A stretch of 64,000 bases of DNA from Streptomyces longisporoflavus (GTDB lineage: Bacteria; Actinomycetota; Actinomycetes; Streptomycetales; Streptomycetaceae). Location: contig NZ_BMTR01000007.1 of assembly GCF_014649775.1 (NCBI RefSeq), positions 331,055 to 395,054 on the forward strand, read 5' to 3'. Positions 50,947 to 59,296 of the stretch are shown here, piece after piece. How positions within the stretch are numbered: position 1 is the first letter of the stretch; every line of letters begins with the position of its first letter. Under the pieces are notes generated by a model, which did not search any database, was not told the origin of the DNA, and saw only the letters and a program-made list of their open reading frames with translations. Made by a program: the position numbers and the translations under genes.

Positions 50947-52068
50947 TCAGGTTTGCTCCCGGCGCTCCCTGCGCTCCTTGCGCTCCCTGCGCTTGCGCAG
51001 GAACTCCTTGCCCCGGCTGCGGGCTTCCGCGTCCCACGCCGCGGCCCGCAGCACGGGGGCGGTGCGCCTGCGGGCGAGGAGCAGCCGGTGGTTGGTGACC
51101 GGTTCGGGGCGCCAGTGGTGTTTGTACGGTTCGTTGCCGCGCAGCAGGCTGAGGACCCGGCTCCGGTCGCCCTCGGCGTGCTCCGCGCACGAGTTCAGGA
51201 GCATCGTCGCCACGTCCACCTTCCGCTCGCGCAACCGCGGATGCGCCCCGTACAGATAGCCGCCGACGAGGTGGGGCGAGAGCAGGGTCAGATCGGCGGC
51301 CACCACGGCGTCGTCGAGCCGGAACTCCGTGACCACCGCGTCGCCCGACCGGACCATGAGCCCCACCGATCTGATCAGGTGCTCGGAGAACCGCGGCCGC
51401 AGATGCTCGGACGTCACCTTCCGCCCCTGCCACTGGAGTTGGTGCAGGTGCAGGAGCGTGCGCACCGACGCGTCCACCTCGTCGTGCCCCACGACCCGCC
51501 GCTGCACGCCGAGGGCGTCCAACTTGCGGATCTTGGCGCGCGCCCGCTGGGCCCGCGGTGCGGGCAGCCGGCCGAGCAGCTCCTCCATGGACGCCGCGGG
51601 CAGCTCCAGACAGAGCGAGTCCGCGAGGCGGAGCCGGGGCCCGCGCCAGCGTTCGTAGATGCGCTCCACCGCCGCTCCGGACCGGACCTCGCGGAAGTCG
51701 ATCAGCGCGCCGCGGGCCAGCCTCGACAGGCCCTCGGCCAGCGCGTCCGCGGCCTGGTCGGCGAACGCGTCGTCGAGGAGTACGTCGGTGAAGTCGGAGA
51801 TCGCGCCCCCGAGCGGCACGAGCGCGGGGAGCGGGAGGCGGACCCGCATCAGCGGCGCCGCCGCGACGAGTTCGCCGTCCCGGCGTACGAGGACCACGCG
51901 CAGCCGCCCGCGCGTGCCGTAGGAGAGCCACCACGAGTGCAGCCACGCATGACTCTGGAACGGCGTCGCCGTACGGCACCTGCGGTGCAGCCGGGCCCAC
52001 GCCTCGGCGAGGCCCGCGAACTCGGCCTCTTCCGTGCAGAGTTCCGTGGTCAGGGAGCAGGCGGTCAC
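50947..52068 (-). CDS. GNAT/FemAB-like acyltransferase (CelD/BioF2 type)
   Basis: A 373-residue predicted acyltransferase. The N-terminal half (ATPFQSHAWLHSWWLSYGTR, LVAAAPLMRVRLPLPALVPL) and the C-terminal half (EFRLDDAVVAADLTLLSPHL, YLYGAHPRLRERKVDVATML, LSLLRGNEPYKHHW) match the CelD/FemAB-like GNAT fold in polysaccharide gene clusters, where it acylates sugars or aminoacylates. GTG at 52068 follows GAGAGG by 6 bases and lies 3 bases after the preceding stop. Last gene of the EPS operon. The C-terminus is a highly basic (RKRRERKERRERREQ) tail. Confidence 0.82.
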   Translation of the reverse strand: MTACSLTTELCTEEAEFAGLAEAWARLHRRCRTATPFQSHAWLHSWWLSYGTRGRLRVVLVRRDGELVAAAPLMRVRLPLPALVPLGGAISDFTDVLLDDAFADQAADALAEGLSRLARGALIDFREVRSGAAVERIYERWRGPRLRLADSLCLELPAASMEELLGRLPAPRAQRARAKIRKLDALGVQRRVVGHDEVDASVRTLLHLHQLQWQGRKVTSEHLRPRFSEHLIRSVGLMVRSGDAVVTEFRLDDAVVAADLTLLSPHLVGGYLYGAHPRLRERKVDVATMLLNSCAEHAEGDRSRVLSLLRGNEPYKHHWRPEPVTNHRLLLARRRTAPVLRAAAWDAEARSRGKEFLRKRRERKERRERREQT

Positions 52069-52073
52069 GCTCG

Positions 52074-52742
52074 TCACCTCTCCCGGTCGACGTCGGCGGA
52101 CTGCGCGGGACCCGGCACCGTGGCCGGCGCGGTGTCGTCGCCCTCGCCGCGTCGGGGCCGCACGAGGAGCGCGAGCCCGCCGAGCAGGCCGCCCGCACAG
52201 GCGCCGACCAGGCTGGTCATGCCTGCCGACGCCGACGCGGGTTCCGCCGGCTTGACCGCGCGCGACAGCTGGAGGAGGCGTACCTGCGTGCTCTCCTTCG
52301 TGTGGTTGGCGTTGCTCGTCAGGGAGCGTGACACCGCGTTGGCGATGTCGGCCGCCTTGCCCGGCTCGGCCGCGGACGCCGAGATGGAGATCATCGGGGC
52401 GTCGGGCGAGGTGGCCGCACGCACGCTCTCGCGCAGCGTCTGCGGCGAGACGCCCGACTCGACCTGGGCGTCGCCGAGCACCGCGAGCTGCGTGGCGACC
52501 CGGCCGTACGCCGTGGCGAAGCCGAGGGCCGCGGTGGGGTCGGCGTCCTTCTGCGGGACGGCGATCACGTAACTGGTCGCGGTGTACTCGGGTGTCTGCA
52601 CCGCGCCGTACAGACCGCCGGCCAGGGCGCCGACTGCGGCGCCCGCCGGCAGGATCCACCGGACGGGCAGTCGCTTGACGCGGGCAAGCACCGGGGCCGG
52701 GAGACCGGTCGGGCGCAGCCGCCTGCTGAGGGTTTCGGTCAT
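52074..52742 (-). CDS. Wzz-like chain-length regulator / polysaccharide co-polymerase
   Basis: A 222-residue protein with an N-terminal membrane helix (WILPAGAAVGALAGGLYGAV, preceded by a basic cytoplasmic stretch), an outward loop (TPEYTATSYVIAVPQKDADP, ISASAAEPGKAADIANAVS) and a second helix (MTSLVGACAGGLLGGLALLV). Two helices with a periplasmic-type loop are the hallmark of the Wzz/CapA co-polymerases. No Walker-type BY-kinase domain is attached. It sits between a glycosyltransferase and the acyltransferase and likely sets polymer length. Confidence 0.8.
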   Translation of the reverse strand: MTETLSRRLRPTGLPAPVLARVKRLPVRWILPAGAAVGALAGGLYGAVQTPEYTATSYVIAVPQKDADPTAALGFATAYGRVATQLAVLGDAQVESGVSPQTLRESVRAATSPDAPMISISASAAEPGKAADIANAVSRSLTSNANHTKESTQVRLLQLSRAVKPAEPASASAGMTSLVGACAGGLLGGLALLVRPRRGEGDDTAPATVPGPAQSADVDRER

Positions 52743-52749
52743 CAGGAAC

Positions 52750-53943
52750 TCACTCTCGGGGTCGGGCCGAAGGCGGGGCCGGGCCGAAGGCTGCCGCCTC
52801 GTACACGTGCATCAGCTGTGCCGCGCTGCGGGTGATGCTGTAGCGGTGCGCGGCCTCGTGGGCGGGCCGCGGTCGTACCCCCGCGGCCCGGACCCGCAGC
52901 AGCGCCCGCACGAAGGAATCCGGGTCGCCCGTGACGCGCTCGGCGCCGCCGGTCGCGTCCGGCGGGAGATCCTCGACGGCGGGGCACCGGACATAGAGGA
53001 CCGGCAGACCGGCGGCGAGTCCTTCCACCACCGCGAGCCCGAAGGCTTCCTCGGGCGACGGCGACGCGAGGACGTCCATGGCGGCGAGGAGCGCCGGAAG
53101 GCCGCTCCCGCCCTCGGAGGGCTGGGCCCGCTCCCCCGGACGGGGCCCCGGATCGGAGCCCGGATCGGCCCCCGGATACGGCTGCTCCCCGGCGAAGACC
53201 ACCCGGTCCGCCACGCCGAGTCGCGCGGCCGTCGAGCGCAGCCCGGCCTCCTCGGGCCCGCCGCCGACCAGCAGCAGGCGTACGTCACCGGGCAGCGCGG
53301 CCAGCGCGTGCAGCAGGACGTCGAAGCGTTTGCCGGGGGCGAGCCTGCCGACTCCCCCCACGACGAATGCCCCGTCCGGCAGCCCAAGCCGGCGCCGGGC
53401 GCTGATCCGGGCCCGCAGGTCGAAGCGGAAGCGCTCCACGTCGATGCCGTTCGGTACGACGTGAATACGCTGCCGGGGCACTCCCCACCGGCTGAGCCGC
53501 TCGGCGACGGACGGGGACACCGCGACCGTGGCCCGGCCGAGGCGCTCCCCGGTCAGGTACAGCGCGCGGACGCCCGGGGTCAGCGGCCGTCCCTCCATCT
53601 GTGTGTCGCCGAGGGAGTGTTCGGTGGCCACGACGGCGCGCGTCCCTGCCATGCGGGCGGCGATGCGCCCGTAGAGGCAGGCCCGGAACAGATGGGTGTG
53701 CACGAGGTCGTACCGCCCGGCTCGGATGACCTTCGCGAGGCGGGGCAGGGCGCCCGCGTCGCGGTTGCCGGACATGCCGAGGTGGATGACGCGCACTCCG
53801 TCCGCCGTCAGCCCTTCGGCGACCGGGCCGGGGTTGGTGAGGGTCACGACGTCGCAGACGGCGGGCAAGTGCCGAAGGAGAAGCCGCAGTTGCTGCTCGG
53901 CTCCGCCGACCCCGAGGCCGGTGATGATGTGCAGGGCTCTCAT
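52750..53943 (-). CDS. Glycosyltransferase, GT4 family
   Basis: A 397-residue GT-B fold enzyme. N-terminus ALHIITGLGVGGAEQQLRLL carries the Gly-rich loop of GT4; the C-terminal domain has VVPNGIDVERFR, GRLAPGKRFDVLLHALAALP, and the donor-binding EEAFGLAVVEGLAAGLPVL. The ATG overlaps the deacetylase stop (ATGA). It probably adds one sugar of the repeat unit to a lipid carrier. Specific donor cannot be told. A Pro/Gly-rich inserted loop (residues 275-300) is unusual. Confidence 0.9.
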   Translation of the reverse strand: MRALHIITGLGVGGAEQQLRLLLRHLPAVCDVVTLTNPGPVAEGLTADGVRVIHLGMSGNRDAGALPRLAKVIRAGRYDLVHTHLFRACLYGRIAARMAGTRAVVATEHSLGDTQMEGRPLTPGVRALYLTGERLGRATVAVSPSVAERLSRWGVPRQRIHVVPNGIDVERFRFDLRARISARRRLGLPDGAFVVGGVGRLAPGKRFDVLLHALAALPGDVRLLLVGGGPEEAGLRSTAARLGVADRVVFAGEQPYPGADPGSDPGPRPGERAQPSEGGSGLPALLAAMDVLASPSPEEAFGLAVVEGLAAGLPVLYVRCPAVEDLPPDATGGAERVTGDPDSFVRALLRVRAAGVRPRPAHEAAHRYSITRSAAQLMHVYEAAAFGPAPPSARPRE

Positions 53944-54737
53944 TCGTCCACCGCCGGTTCGCGGACCGCGCGGCGGCGCAGCCGGTTCAGCCGCAGCTTG
54001 AGGCGGAGCCGCAGGGCGGTGTCCCGCTGCCCGACGTGGACGCGGGGCAGGGCGTGGACGCCGGTCAGCGGGCCGGGGGAGATCGCGCACGCGTAGCGGT
54101 AGCCGGCCGCTCGTACGGTGTCGACCACGCGCTGGTCCACGGTGCCGTACGGATAGCAGAACCCCTCGACCTCGCGGCCGATGAGGTCGGAGAGCGCGAC
54201 CCGGCTGCCGCTGGTCTCCTGCCACAGGAGCCGGTCGTCCGCCCGGGTGAGGTCGACGTGCGTCAGGCCGTGCGAGGCGACCTCCATCCCCTCGGCGGCG
54301 GCGTGGCGGATGCCCTCCGCGGAGAGCAGCGGTTTGCGCGGGCCCAGCGGGTCCCACGCGTTGTCGCCCGCGAGGCGGCCGGGCAGCACGAAGACGGTGG
54401 CGTCGAAGTCGTAGCGGTGCAGGAGCGGCAGGGCGTGGTCGACGAAGTCGGCGTACCCGTCGTCGAAGGTCAGGCCGACCAGACCGTGCCCCTCGCCGCG
54501 GGCGCGCGCCGCCAGGAGCCGGGACATGCTGACGCCTCGCAGACCTTGCCGGCGCAGGAAGCGCAGCTGGGCCGCGAGGCGTTCGGGCGTGACGGTGATC
54601 TTGTACGGGTCGTCCGCGCAGTCGCCCACGGAGTGGTACATCGCCACCCACATCGGCGCCTGTGGCAGCCATGGCCGCCGCGTGCGCCGCGTGTGCCGTG
54701 AACGGGAGGTCTCGCCGAGTGCTGTGTCAACGGACAT
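53940..54737 (-). CDS. Polysaccharide deacetylase (NodB homology, CE4)
   Basis: A 265-residue CE4 deacetylase. Motif 1 is LTFDDGYADF (catalytic Asp and metal Asp), motif 2 is SHGLTHVDLT (metal His pair), motif 3 is CYPYGTVDQR. No signal peptide is evident: residues 1-25 are polar, so it may act in the cytoplasm on a lipid-linked unit. The start overlaps the flippase gene by 11 bases and the stop overlaps the glycosyltransferase by 4. It removes N- or O-acetyl groups from the polymer. Confidence 0.91.
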   Translation of the reverse strand: MSVDTALGETSRSRHTRRTRRPWLPQAPMWVAMYHSVGDCADDPYKITVTPERLAAQLRFLRRQGLRGVSMSRLLAARARGEGHGLVGLTFDDGYADFVDHALPLLHRYDFDATVFVLPGRLAGDNAWDPLGPRKPLLSAEGIRHAAAEGMEVASHGLTHVDLTRADDRLLWQETSGSRVALSDLIGREVEGFCYPYGTVDQRVVDTVRAAGYRYACAISPGPLTGVHALPRVHVGQRDTALRLRLKLRLNRLRRRAVREPAVDE

Positions 54738-56421
54738 GCGTGCGCTTTCGTGTGGCGGATGAGACGGCGGTAGTGACGGCGGAGCCGACTTTGGGCATGA
54801 CGGTGCGGCGGACGGGCTCGAAGGACTGCGCCTTCAGGACCCAGAGCACGAAGCCGAAGACGACCACGACGGCCGGAGAACCGACGGCGAGGGCGACGAG
54901 CGGCGAGCCGACGAGGCCCGCGAGGGCCCAGCCCGCCGCGGTGGCGCACGCCGCCGCGGCCACCGGCTTGGCGAGCTCGCCCACCACCTCGCGGACCCGG
55001 ATCGGCACGTTGCGCGGGCCCATCCCGCGCAGCAGTACGCAGGCCGTGACGCTGATCCCGGCCGCGTTGGCGAGGGCGATGCCGCGCACGCCCCACAGGT
55101 CCACCGTCCAGCTGCCGATCCCGGCGGTCGCGGCGATTCCGGCCGCCATCGCGGCCGGCGGGAACCAGGTGGGGCGCCCGGCGGAGAAGTAGGAGCGGAC
55201 GAGCGCGCCCACCAGCGTGTGGCCCAGGAGCCCGAGGGCGTACACGCGCATCACGGCCGCGGTGGCTTCGGTGTCCCGTGCCGTGAACGCACCGCGCTGG
55301 AAAAGGAGTTGGACGAGCTGGGGCGCGCAGGCGATCACCACGGCGGTGCCGAGGAGGACCATGCAGCCGGCCAGGCCGAGGTCCCGCTCGACGCGTGACC
55401 TGGCCCGCTTGACGTCCCCTTCGGCCAGGGCCCGCGCGACGACGGGGAGCGTGACCGTGCACAGCATCAGGGAGAGGACCATCGGCACCTGCGCGACCTT
55501 CTGTGCGTAGTTGAGGTGCGAGATGGCGCCGGAGGGCAGCGAGGACGCCAGGAAGCGTTCGATGAGCACCTGCGACTGCCGGCACAGCGCGAAGAGCAGC
55601 ACGGTGGCGATGAGGGCGCTGCTCATCAGCGCCGGGGCCGGGCCGGAGCCACCCTTCTCCGCGTCTCGCGGCACGTCGGCCGCCGTGTCCCGGGTGAGCT
55701 GCCGCCAGAGCGAGGGAGCCTGGACCAGCACCATGAGTACGCCGCCGACGGCGACGCCCATGGCCGCCGCCCGGACGCCGTAGCGGGGGGCGAGGACGAA
55801 CACCGCGGTGATGATGCCGATGTTGTAGAAGACGTAGATGGCGGCGGGCGCCACGAACCGGCGGTGGGCGCGGAGCGCGGCGCTGCAGTACCCCGCGAGG
55901 CCGAACGTGAAGACGCAGGTGGCGGTCAGCAGCGTGCAGTCGACGGCGAGCCGCGGGTCGGGCAGGCCCGGCGCGAGGGCGTCGACCACCACCGGCGCCC
56001 CGGCCATCAGGATCAGCGCGAGGGCCGCGGTGCCGAGCATCAGGCGCGGCAGCGAGGCGGCCACCAGGGCGCGGACCGGGTCGCGGCCCGCGCCCTCCGC
56101 GCGGCGGGCGAGGGCCATGCTGAAGGCGGGGACGAGAGCGAACGCGAGGCCGTCCTCGATGAGCAGCGTGGTGGCGAGCTCGGGCACGGTCCACGCGACG
56201 AGGAAGGCATCGGTCTCGGAGCCCGCACCGAAGAAGCGGGCGAGCGCCTGGTCACGCACGAGCCCGAGCACCGATCCGGCCACCGTGAGGAGCGCGGTGA
56301 CGAGAGCGGCCTTGGCGAGAAACCCGTTGGAGGGATCGGAACTCCTGACGGCCCCGGCGGCAACGGGCCCGCCCGCCTGCCCCACCACACCAGCCCCCGC
56401 CGCATGAGCAGTAGCCGTCAT
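54727..56421 (-). CDS. MurJ/MVF-like lipid-linked oligosaccharide flippase
   Basis: A 564-residue integral membrane protein with 13-14 helices. It opens with an Ala/Gly-rich cytoplasmic stretch, then FLAKAALVTALLTVAGSVLG and RDQALARFFGAGSETDAFLV, the MurJ-type block. Further blocks are SGAISHLNYAQKVAQVPM and FQRGAFTARDTEATAAVMRV. In this operon it replaces a Wzx flippase and should move the lipid-linked repeat unit outward. ATG at 56421 overlaps the polymerase stop (ATGA) and is preceded by GGGGAGG. Longer in-frame upstream starts lie within the polymerase gene. Confidence 0.9.
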   Translation of the reverse strand: MTATAHAAGAGVVGQAGGPVAAGAVRSSDPSNGFLAKAALVTALLTVAGSVLGLVRDQALARFFGAGSETDAFLVAWTVPELATTLLIEDGLAFALVPAFSMALARRAEGAGRDPVRALVAASLPRLMLGTAALALILMAGAPVVVDALAPGLPDPRLAVDCTLLTATCVFTFGLAGYCSAALRAHRRFVAPAAIYVFYNIGIITAVFVLAPRYGVRAAAMGVAVGGVLMVLVQAPSLWRQLTRDTAADVPRDAEKGGSGPAPALMSSALIATVLLFALCRQSQVLIERFLASSLPSGAISHLNYAQKVAQVPMVLSLMLCTVTLPVVARALAEGDVKRARSRVERDLGLAGCMVLLGTAVVIACAPQLVQLLFQRGAFTARDTEATAAVMRVYALGLLGHTLVGALVRSYFSAGRPTWFPPAAMAAGIAATAGIGSWTVDLWGVRGIALANAAGISVTACVLLRGMGPRNVPIRVREVVGELAKPVAAAACATAAGWALAGLVGSPLVALAVGSPAVVVVFGFVLWVLKAQSFEPVRRTVMPKVGSAVTTAVSSATRKRTHVR

Positions 56422-57806
56422 CGCGAAACCTCCCCGGGCCCCGGCACCGGCGTCGGCACCGGTACCGGCGCGGCAAGAGCCCTGCCCGACAGCGACCACC
56501 AGGCCACGAGTCCGAGAGCCACTGCCGTCAGTACCGTCGAAGGCCCGCCGATGTCGGCGTACGAGAAGTCCACGAGCTGCCACAGCATCAGCCCGCACGC
56601 GACGAGCGCGCAGTCGGCGCCGGAGCGCCCGCGCACCCGCGCGAGGCGCCGCAGCCCGAGCAGCAGGAACGCCGCCCAGCTGCCCACCAGCGTGCACAGG
56701 CCGAGCAGCCCCTGCTCACCGAGGACGAGCAGATACATGTTGTGCGGGGAGAGCAGCGGCTGGCGGCTGAACCCCACGCCCGCGCCCGCGGTGTCACTGG
56801 CCGACGAGAGGGCCAGCGAGGCGTGGCTGTCGCGGTGGTCGGGGAAGGCCTTGAGTCCCACGCCCGAGACCGGCTCGTCCTTCCACATGTCCACGGCGGC
56901 GGCCCACATGGTGTACCGGTCGGTGACCGACTGGTCGGGGGCGTCGGTCACCTGCGTGATGCTGCTGATCCGGTCCTGGAGCAGCTGCGTGCCGATCCCG
57001 AAGCCGCCCACGAGGACCACGGCGGCGGCGGTCACGGCCGCAAGCGCCCGCAGCGCGCGCCGCACCCCCGCGAGCCCCAGCTGCGCGCCGCAGGCCACGA
57101 CGGTCGCGATCCACGCGCCCCGGCTGAAGGAGAGCGCGAGCGGGACGACCAGAAGCAGCGCGCACACCACAGCCGCCTGACGCTGCCTCGCGGAAGCCGG
57201 GCCGAGCGCCAGCGCGAGCGCGCACACCACTCCGTACGACACCACGGTCGCCATCCCCATGACGTCCGTGGGGCCGAAGGTTCCGACGGCCCGGACGTCC
57301 GAGCCCATGTAGCTGGCGCCGGTCCCGGTGACGTACTGATGGACGCCGAGCGCGCCCTGGAAGAGGGCGAGGCCGACGAGGGACCAGGCCACCAGGCGGA
57401 AGTCGCGGCGGTCGCGGACAAGGAGCAGGACCGCCGCCGGTACGAGGACGAAGATCTGCAGATAGCGCACCAGGCCGGTGACCCCTGCGGACGCGGTGCT
57501 CGCGCCGACCGCCGCGACCGCGATACCGATGACCGGCAGCCCGAGCACGACGGCGGCGGTCCGCGTCAGCGGCCGGTGTGCCCCGCGCACGGCGCGGACC
57601 ACGCACCAGAGCACCACCAGGGCGGATACCGCGTCCGCGGCCGTGCCGCCCGCGGAACCGTTCTCGCCCGGCGGCGCGGGCAGCGCGAGCAGGGCCACCA
57701 GAGCCATGAGCGGCAGTACGGGTCCGGCGCCGCGGAGCGCCGACGCCAGTGCGGCGGCCGGGGAGCCGGGCGGAACGAGCGTGATCGGGGTCGGGGCACC
57801 GTTCAC
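56418..57806 (-). CDS. O-antigen ligase/polymerase (Wzy/WaaL-like)
   Basis: A 462-residue membrane protein with about 12 helices (GPVLPLMALVALLALPAP, VRYLQIFVLVPAAVLLLV). The large loop with Wzy_C hallmark is about residues 280-350 (DRYTMWAAAVDMWKDEPVSG, GLKAFPDHRDSHASL, SPHNMYLLVLGEQGLLGL). Such proteins link repeat units into a chain or onto an acceptor. GTG at 57806 with GGGGAG eight bases upstream is chosen; it starts eight bases after the sugar-transferase stop. Confidence 0.88.
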   Translation of the reverse strand: MNGAPTPITLVPPGSPAAALASALRGAGPVLPLMALVALLALPAPPGENGSAGGTAADAVSALVVLWCVVRAVRGAHRPLTRTAAVVLGLPVIGIAVAAVGASTASAGVTGLVRYLQIFVLVPAAVLLLVRDRRDFRLVAWSLVGLALFQGALGVHQYVTGTGASYMGSDVRAVGTFGPTDVMGMATVVSYGVVCALALALGPASARQRQAAVVCALLLVVPLALSFSRGAWIATVVACGAQLGLAGVRRALRALAAVTAAAVVLVGGFGIGTQLLQDRISSITQVTDAPDQSVTDRYTMWAAAVDMWKDEPVSGVGLKAFPDHRDSHASLALSSASDTAGAGVGFSRQPLLSPHNMYLLVLGEQGLLGLCTLVGSWAAFLLLGLRRLARVRGRSGADCALVACGLMLWQLVDFSYADIGGPSTVLTAVALGLVAWWSLSGRALAAPVPVPTPVPGPGEVSR

Positions 57807-57811
57807 CGGCG

Positions 57812-59296
57812 TCAGCTCCCCGTCGGACGTACGAGCGACGCGGCGGTGCGCAGCAGGATGCAGAGGTCCTGCCAGATCGACCAGCTGTCGATGTAGGCGT
57901 TGTCGAACCGGCACCGGTCCTCGATCGACGTGTCGCCCCGCAGCCCCTGGATCTGGGCGAGCCCGGTGATGCCGGTCGGCATCCGGTGGCGCTCCCCGTA
58001 TCCGTCGTACTTCTGGCTGAACTGGCCCACGAAGTACGGGCGTTCGGGGCGCGGGCCGACCAGGCTCATGTCGCCGCGGAAGACGTTCCACAGCTGGGGA
58101 AGCTCGTCGAGCGACGTACGCCGCAGGAACTGGCAGAACCGGCTCATGCGCTGCTCGCCCGCGACGGTCCACCGGGTCGCCGACTCGTGCGGGTCCGCGG
58201 GACGGTGCGTGCGGAACTTCAGCAGCGTGAACGGCCTGCCGTCCCTGCCGATGCGCTCCTGCCGGAAGATCGTCCCCGGACCCTCGGTGACCCGCAGGAC
58301 GGCCGCGCACGCGAGGAGCACGGGGCTGATGAGCAGCAGCAGGACCCCCGAGGCCACGAGGTCCAGGGCGCGCTTGCTGACGCTGAAGTGCCTGCGCCGC
58401 GCGGGCACGAGCTGGCGGCAGGGGAACCCGGCGAGGTGCCCGGACCTGGCCTGGCGCCCCGGCACGTCGTAGCCCGGCGGTCGCGTCGCGTCGATCGCCC
58501 ATACGTCGAGGCCCGAGCCGCTCAGCGTCCGCAGCCACCCGATCTGCTCCGGCTCCGGCGTGGGCCCGACGACCAGGACGGTGCGCACGGAGTTCTGGAT
58601 GACCGCGCGGCGCAGTTCCTCGACGGTGGAGAGCACGGGCAGTTCGGCCCCGTCCGTCTCCGCGCGCTCGGCGGGCGCGTCCCCCACGATGCCGACGGGC
58701 CGCACCCCGGCCTGCGGATGGCGCAGGACGGCCTCCGCCACGCGCCGCGCGACGTCGCCGGGGCCGACGACCAGGGCGGGGCGCGGCTGCCGCAGCGTCG
58801 CCCTGCGCGCCCACCGGTACAGGGCGCCGCGGCCCGTGCAGCAGAGGACGCTCTGGAGCGCCGCCGCCGCGCATACGGTGGACAGGGAGAGCGGGGTCAG
58901 GGCGGAGAGGCTCGCGGCCAGGAGCCCGACGGCGCACCAGCCGAGCATGGCCTGCCAGGCGAGCGAGGGGAGTTCGTCGAGGGCGCAGGGCACGGCGATC
59001 GGGCGGTAGAGGCCGGCGCGCACGTTCAGGACGCTCACGCCGGCGAGCAGCAGGACCATCAGGAGGGGGTGGCGCTGCGCGTCGGTGAGCAGCACGGTGC
59101 CGAGCAGGGCGGCGCCGCAGTCGACGGCGAACAGGGGGAGGGCCGCCGGTGAGCGGCGTACCGAAGCCCCCCGGCCGAGGCTCGTTCTGCGCCCTCGCCC
59201 GGCCCTGCGTGGAGGGATGACCGAGGCGGCGGCCCTGGCATGGTCGGTCGCCCGCGGCTGCGCGGCAGGGGTGGCGACGGTTCGTTCCGCACTCAC
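57812..59296 (-). CDS. Initiating sugar transferase (polyprenyl glycosylphosphotransferase)
   Basis: A 494-residue WcaJ/CpsE-type enzyme. Four to five N-terminal helices (LPLFAVDCGAALLGTVLL, HPLLMVLLLAGVSVLNV), a central soluble Rossmann-like part (ALVVGPGDVARRVAEAVLRH, TVEELRRAVIQNSVRTVLVV), and the conserved bacterial sugar-transferase domain: KRALDLVASGVLLLLISPVL, IGRDGRPFTLLKFRTHR, FLRRTSLDELPQLWNVFRGD, MSLVGPRPE. It loads the first sugar phosphate onto undecaprenyl phosphate. GTG start overlaps the previous stop (GTGA). First membrane-committing step of the pathway. Confidence 0.93.
   Translation of the reverse strand: MSAERTVATPAAQPRATDHARAAASVIPPRRAGRGRRTSLGRGASVRRSPAALPLFAVDCGAALLGTVLLTDAQRHPLLMVLLLAGVSVLNVRAGLYRPIAVPCALDELPSLAWQAMLGWCAVGLLAASLSALTPLSLSTVCAAAALQSVLCCTGRGALYRWARRATLRQPRPALVVGPGDVARRVAEAVLRHPQAGVRPVGIVGDAPAERAETDGAELPVLSTVEELRRAVIQNSVRTVLVVGPTPEPEQIGWLRTLSGSGLDVWAIDATRPPGYDVPGRQARSGHLAGFPCRQLVPARRRHFSVSKRALDLVASGVLLLLISPVLLACAAVLRVTEGPGTIFRQERIGRDGRPFTLLKFRTHRPADPHESATRWTVAGEQRMSRFCQFLRRTSLDELPQLWNVFRGDMSLVGPRPERPYFVGQFSQKYDGYGERHRMPTGITGLAQIQGLRGDTSIEDRCRFDNAYIDSWSIWQDLCILLRTAASLVRPTGS

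Noticed and set aside
54727..56421. Essential cell-division MurJ itself
   Set aside because: Located inside an exopolysaccharide operon and without division genes; more likely a dedicated polymer flippase.
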